A DNA stretch of 64,000 nt from Incurvaria masculella (Eukaryota > Arthropoda > Insecta > Lepidoptera > Incurvariidae), in contig OX335643.1 of assembly GCA_946894095.1 (NCBI GenBank), forward strand, positions 7,241,036-7,305,035. The letters are read 5' to 3'. Below are positions 59,213 to 64,000 of this stretch, in pieces (the first letter of the stretch is position 1; each line of letters opens with the position of its first letter). Made by a program: the position numbers and the translations under genes. The notes beneath the pieces are model-generated. The model saw only the letters and a list, made by a program, of their open reading frames with translations. It had not been told where the DNA came from and did not search any database.

Positions 59213-59590
59213 GCAGCATGATACATATTAGCCAATTGGGAATGTGGTGTCCCAAAGGAATTAGGTGCGATACCAGTATCTTCCCTCTAAGAGCTCGGCT
59301 CAATTGAACTGGATGGAAAAGGAGACAATGTTTCATTGCCGCTTCCACCATCTTTTCATACAATACGATGATACCAACACCCGGGCGGGCTTAAACCCAC
59401 CCACCGAGTAGGGGAAGGGCACCTATAGTTTTATATGGATTCGGAACCATGGAATTCCTCGTTTGTGTGTTGAAATGCTCTTGTCCAACTCAAAAAGAGA
59501 AATAAAGTGATGCATGAGCGGAGCGGGGATCGAACCCATGACCCCTGACAAGGAAATCAAGTCCCCGTTACCCTGAGCTACAAGCCACTC
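59213..59590 (-). mobile_element. SINE copy m
   Basis: Nearly full length, diverged. It keeps AATTGAACTGGATGGAAAA, CATTGCCGCTTCCACCATC and a tRNA-like head near 59540-59590. Confidence 0.8.
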
Positions 59591-59594
59591 GATG

Positions 59595-60689
59595 TGATTG
59601 AGCGGATGTACTGAGCTGGCTCTTCTGCAAAACTGCTCTAATTTTGCATTAAAATTAATGTTGCTCAAAGAATCAGTTTAAAACAGACCCAACAAGGATA
59701 TGAGACAAAAAAAACTTCAAGTGTTGTGATATAGACGCATCAGCAAAAGCTGCAAGTCGATCAAAAATAAAATAATAATAAATAATAACTATTGGAACAC
59801 TCAGCACTATCTCGTATCACAATAGTTGTATTGTAAATAGTGTGTGTATACTTGTGATCTAATAACCCTCTTTAGGTACAATTACATTACACTTACATAA
59901 CAATTTTTTCAGAGTACCTGCAGTTATTAACAAAATAGTTTGATAGACTTTAATTCACTAAATGGTAGGTAAATAATGTAAATATGCCTTTTTGTTTCAC
60001 CTGAAAATAATGCATTAAAAAAAGCCACGAGTTTTTTTAAACAAACTAATTTGTAACACAATTACGGATGGCAAAAAAATACCAAACCAATAACTTGATC
60101 ACACTTGTTCGTTTCGTTGATCTTTTTCAACTATTCATCTAAAAATGCTTCCACACTGCAAATCAATAGGTATGAAAGCAGAATGTCAAAACACACAGGT
60201 AGATTGTAAGGAACCGTTGAAAACGAAGAATTAAATAAGCGTGTGAGCCAGTTTGAACCAACCTAATGGCTATAACAAAATATGAAAAACTGCAAATTTT
60301 CTGTCAATTGAGGATAATGACATAACATTGTGCAATATTTACTTACACTTCTGAGATCATACACCTATAAAAACATATGTTGGTACCTATCTATGTCATG
60401 AAAATGCTTACTTCAAAAATATTAAATTGTTTATTGTTTTTTAAGCGTGGCATATGGTGTACGCCACAACCTTACATAAGAGGTGCCCAACGATGCCATG
60501 GGCTTTGAACTTTCACTGGGTTTGCAAAAACCATGCCGGCCGGCCAGGTACTTCTTCACACCATGTCTGGCTATAACTGTGTTCTACTGACTAAAACAGA
60601 TACAAACTAACCACTTAGCTTTTGTCCATGCCTTATCATGTTAAGAAGTGATAGTGTTACGGAATGTGGGTCTAGGTTTAGTACAACTC
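59595..60689. other. No gene recognised
   Basis: AT-rich throughout, no long open frame. Nothing that matches the other repeats in the window. Confidence 0.5.
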
Positions 60690-61035
60690 CTGATGTAGGG
60701 GATAGAGAGGGCCTTTCATGCGAGAGGTTATGGGTTTAAATCCTCACCCCCCCCCCCCCCTCATGCACCACTTTCATTCTATTTCTGATTTGGATAAGCG
60801 CATTTCAGAACCCATGTAAAACTGTGGGTGGTGGGGTCGAGCCTGCCCGGGTTGGTACCACCGCATTGGATGAAACTATTGTTGAAGCGGCAATGCAATA
60901 ATTGCCCATGTTTTCCATCCAGTTCAGTGTAGCCGTGCTTATAAAGGGAAGGTCTTGGAATGGCACCTTATTCCTTTGGGAATGAGGTGCATTGGACTAA
61001 TACCATAATGGTAGTTGTTTGGGCTTTATACACCT
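60690..61035 (+). mobile_element. SINE copy n with poly(C) run
   Basis: Full-length body. A 14-15 base poly(C) tract (about 60749-60763) directly follows the B-box region (GGGTTTAAATCC). Confidence 0.8.
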
Positions 61036-61111
61036 GACATAGGTTAACTTGACGACAGCTTTTACAGCAGAGAATACTTGTAATGCTATAAATTATTGAA
61101 TGAGAGAATGC

Positions 61112-61262
61112 ACTTGTCTTGATAAATAAGCAGATTCTTCCCAATTCGGATGGGTCAGTCCTTAATTACCCAAAAATTATGTGTAAAACCCCCAAGCTGG
61201 CAAGCTTACAGATGGCTGATGGTTCTCCACACCTTGGTACTCATTATTTCGATTCTGGTCTT
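61112..61262 (+). repeat. ~150-bp repeat (pair with 62801-62945)
   Basis: Shares AAATAAGCAGATTCTTCCCA, AAGCTGGCAAGCTTACAGAT and CTCATTATTTCGAT with 62801-62945. Each copy lies 65-80 bp after a SINE, in the same orientation. Confidence 0.8.
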
Positions 61263-62344
61263 CTCTACTGGGTTGACCGAATCCGCGGATCTTTGTGACG
61301 TAACTTAGTGTAGTTTGACTACCAAAAAGTTTAAATAAAAGCAAAATGAAATGTCAGGTTGCATAAAATAAAGGAATCTAGCATAATTATAAATAATGGT
61401 AAAGAAACACTAAAATATATCAATTAATTGTGTGGACAATCCGTTCTCAGATAAATCTATGAGTTGTAAAACAACTTTTTTTTTTATCAAATAGTTTTCA
61501 TCTACTTTGTCACTAATAAGCAACACATTAATTAACTATGAAAAAAGTATTTGAATAATATTAGACAGTTAGTAATAAAAAAATCAAATAAGTATCTTCA
61601 TTTTACGTTTTAAGTAGATTTTATTGCAATTAAGTTGTTTTCTGATTATTGTTTTAAAAGTAAATAGTTTAATATCACATCTTAATTAATTTAAGTTAAC
61701 TTAGGAGGTAGGAATAAACATTATTCAAGTCAGTTTCAATTTAACAATTTAGAAGATTTTTTTGTCAAAATAACTAATTTCTTCGAAAATTATATATATA
61801 GTCATATTTCGTTCGGTTTTAGAAATAATTAGGTCAAAGCAAAATATTTAAAATTAATATTCTTACTCACCCCAACAAGCACAAGTGAAGAAGAGAGTAT
61901 GCTGATGTAGAGAATTAAGAGTCAGAACAGTAATTTTGTTAACACCTTCAGAAAGTAAAGCAATTTTGCACAATCGACTTTGCCAAACGAAACTTGGTCC
62001 GAAACCCCCGAACGAACACCGGCATTTGTGCGTACTGAGTAGTGTGCATGTACGACAAACCACAGAACAAATAATATCCTAACGGATATATGACCACCAC
62101 AGAATATAAGTCCAAGCCCGGGTTTGACAGATGGTCTGGGATGCCAACCACTAAAAACATTACCCCTGCATCACATGCAAGGCCGTGGTCCGAATTGCGT
62201 TTAAACGCTATTACGAGTTGTAAATCACTAATCGAAATTTCGCTAAGCTCTTCGATTCCGCAGGTTTACACCATTGAATAGAGATAGAATTTAGTCATAG
62301 ATATTTGCACATGGCCGTGAAGACAGCCGATTTGTTTGTGGTCT
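61263..62344. other. No gene recognised
   Basis: AT-rich. The part at 62200-62290 is the partner of the repeat at 14880-15010. Confidence 0.5.
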
Positions 62345-62735
62345 AGGTGTACAGCTCGTGGTCTACGGACTAGAGGACTTGCTCCGGTCATGCACCACTT
62401 TCTATCTCTTTTTGAATCGGACGAGAGAATTTTCGTTACGAATGAGAGCTTTTCTAAGGTTCGGAACCCATGTAAAACCGTAGGTCCCCTTCCCCTACTG
62501 TATAGGTGGTAGGGTTAAGCCTGCTCGGGTTGGTCCCACCGCATTGGATGAAACGATGGTTATAGCGGAAATGAAAATTTGTCAGTGTTTTTTCATACAG
62601 ATTAATGTAGCCGTGCTCATAAAGGGAAGGTCCTGACATGGCACCTAATTACTTCGGGAATGTGGTGTATTGGGCTAATATCATAACGGCAGTTATGTGG
62701 CATTAGCCATCCATGTCAGGTTCCATAATTATATT
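62345..62735 (+). mobile_element. SINE copy o
   Basis: Near full length: GGTTCGGAACCCATGTAAAA, GTAGCCGTGCTCATAAAGGG, GGGCTAATATCATAACGGCA and the tail CCATCCATGTCAGGTTCC. Confidence 0.82.
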
Positions 62736-62800
62736 TTTTTCATTTTGTATGGTAACTGGCAGATTTGGTAGATCCTTTAGGTTAGGTCGCCTAGTTAGCA

Positions 62801-62945
62801 CCTGTTTTGATAAATAAGCAGATTCTTCCCAATTCGGATGGGACAATCCTTAATTTCCCAAATTATGGGTAAAACCTCCAAGCTGGCAAGCTTACAGATG
62901 GTTGATGGTTCTCCACATCTAAGTACTCATTATTTCGATCCTCGC
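62801..62945 (+). repeat. ~150-bp repeat, second copy
   Basis: Partner of 61112-61262, about 87% identical by eye. Confidence 0.8.
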
Positions 62946-63436
62946 GCACCACCGCCTCCTATATGATCGTGTCCGATGTCACTGACAGTAAGGTCTTGAG
63001 CACATATGGATCACATAATTAAATTTCGGAATGCTAAATGCCGCCGCTAATTTTTTAATTTGAAACTAATTCATGGAAACAATCCATTCGAACGTGTGTG
63101 AAGGTAGATTTTGTAATTGTTGCGTTCGGAGTCAGATTTTTCGCAGAATGACTCAATGCTGGTTGGATTATTATTTAAAACAAAAAAACATGAGACAAGA
63201 TTAATTATTTACTTAATACAAAATCAAACCCTAACAGTCTTATTCAGAGTGAACTGTCAAAATGTACGTGGACTAGACCGGACTAACCATACAACAAACT
63301 CGTCAAACTACACTACGTGTACCGATAGATCCACGGATTCGATGAACACAGTAAAAAAGAATCCGCAAGACTACTACTTAAACATATGAGTAACGCCAAT
63401 AAACCTATTATTGGCATTACTCATAGACATAAACTT

Positions 63437-63570
63437 TTTAGGGTTTCGTACCCAAAGGGTGAAAACGGAACCCTATTACTAAGCCTCCGCTGTCCGTCCA
63501 TCCGTCCGTCCGTACGTCTGTCACAGAGCTGTATCTCATAAACGTGTATTTATTTTGCCGCTATAACCTT
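63437..63570 (+). mobile_element. TCCG-rich element, copy 9 (partial)
   Basis: Starts GGGTTTCGTACCCAAAGGGT with CCGTCCATCCGTCCGTCCGT and stops in the TTTATTTTGCCGCTATAAC block. Confidence 0.8.
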
Positions 63571-64000
63571 AGATGAAAAAGAATGGATACGGTACCTCCA
63601 TACTGACGATAGTTCAAAGGCGATCCTATTTTTAACCGACTTCAAAAAAGGAGGAGTTTATCAATTCGTCTGTATGTTTTTTTTTTGTTTGTTTTTTTTT
63701 TGTTTTTTTTTATAAAAAAACTCACACACCTATAATTTTACATGCACACCAAACTCTACTACGTAAAGGGTAATAGAGCAGGACCAAGCTATACGGAAAT
63801 GTATCATGCGAAAAAGTGACAATAGATTCATCTGGACGTGGTAGAATGGAATGAGACAACAATTTCGTCAAACTGAATCAAGAAAAAAGTTATATCATAA
63901 GAAAGAGGGATGGTGACATTTGTGACATCTGGTCGTAGATATAGTGCAAAATTCAACCCAATCTGTCATGACACATCAACGATGCGCGCATGCTAAGCCC
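63571..64000. other. AACCGACTTC-type element start and right edge
   Basis: TTAACCGACTTCAAAAAAGG at 63631 opens another copy of the short element, running towards the right edge with long T-runs (63678-63712). Its right end is not visible. Confidence 0.55.

Overview
The window is insect nuclear DNA, most likely lepidopteran. There are no bacterial-style operons. The only well-supported host gene is a spliced gene with small GT-AG exons, and the rest is dense layered transposon material: CR1/Jockey-like, RTE-like and Penelope-like retroelements, a mariner, a BEL/Pao LTR element, TTAA-flanked MITEs, tRNA-derived SINEs, and two repeat types I associate with moth and butterfly genomes (a TCCG-rich element and a short element starting AACCGACTTC). 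The order assignment is inference from gene structure and repeat types, not from a search.

Left third (1-20.4 kb): the 5' half of an ABCC/MRP-type ABC transporter (MRP4 / lethal(2)03659-like) on the minus strand. I could place twelve exons, from the start codon at 20419 down to about 1755. They encode TMD1 and all of NBD1 (Walker A, Q-loop, signature, Walker B, H-loop), about 700 residues. Splice phases agree at all eleven junctions, with no frameshift or stop. TMD2 and NBD2 must lie beyond the left edge. The introns are loaded with insertions: a LINE 3' end with a 13-bp target duplication, two head-to-tail TTAA MITEs (one containing a decayed mariner), a 2.6-kb Jockey-type LINE, SINEs, short TIR elements and a 673-bp tandem duplication rich in donor-like motifs.

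20.4-26.2 kb: 5' flank of the transporter gene. A BEL/Pao LTR retrotransposon (909-bp LTRs that look identical, TTATA target duplication) sits 837 bp upstream of the start codon in the same orientation as the gene. Its gag-protease frame runs directly into a remnant of the integrase C-terminus, so RT, RNase H and the integrase core are deleted.

26.2-37.8 kb: transposon-only DNA, with a SINE, an RTE fragment, a TIR element enclosing a TTAA MITE, and a nest in which a long inverted-repeat element contains a CR1-like LINE, which contains a 1.1-kb insertion with 8-bp target duplication and a THAP-domain exon (P-element-like), which in turn contains a SINE piece.

37.8-49.7 kb: a 10.5-kb unit bounded by about 580-bp terminal inverted repeats, each made of three 140-bp tandem units plus a unique part, inserted with a 3-bp TCA duplication into an older TIR element. 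It is filled with a foldback element, RTE copies, a LINE split by another inverted-repeat element, a Penelope-like RT and a decayed LINE.

49.7-64 kb: SINEs, TCCG-rich repeats, small TIR/foldback elements, an 11 x 62-bp minisatellite and AT-rich DNA with no recognisable host gene.
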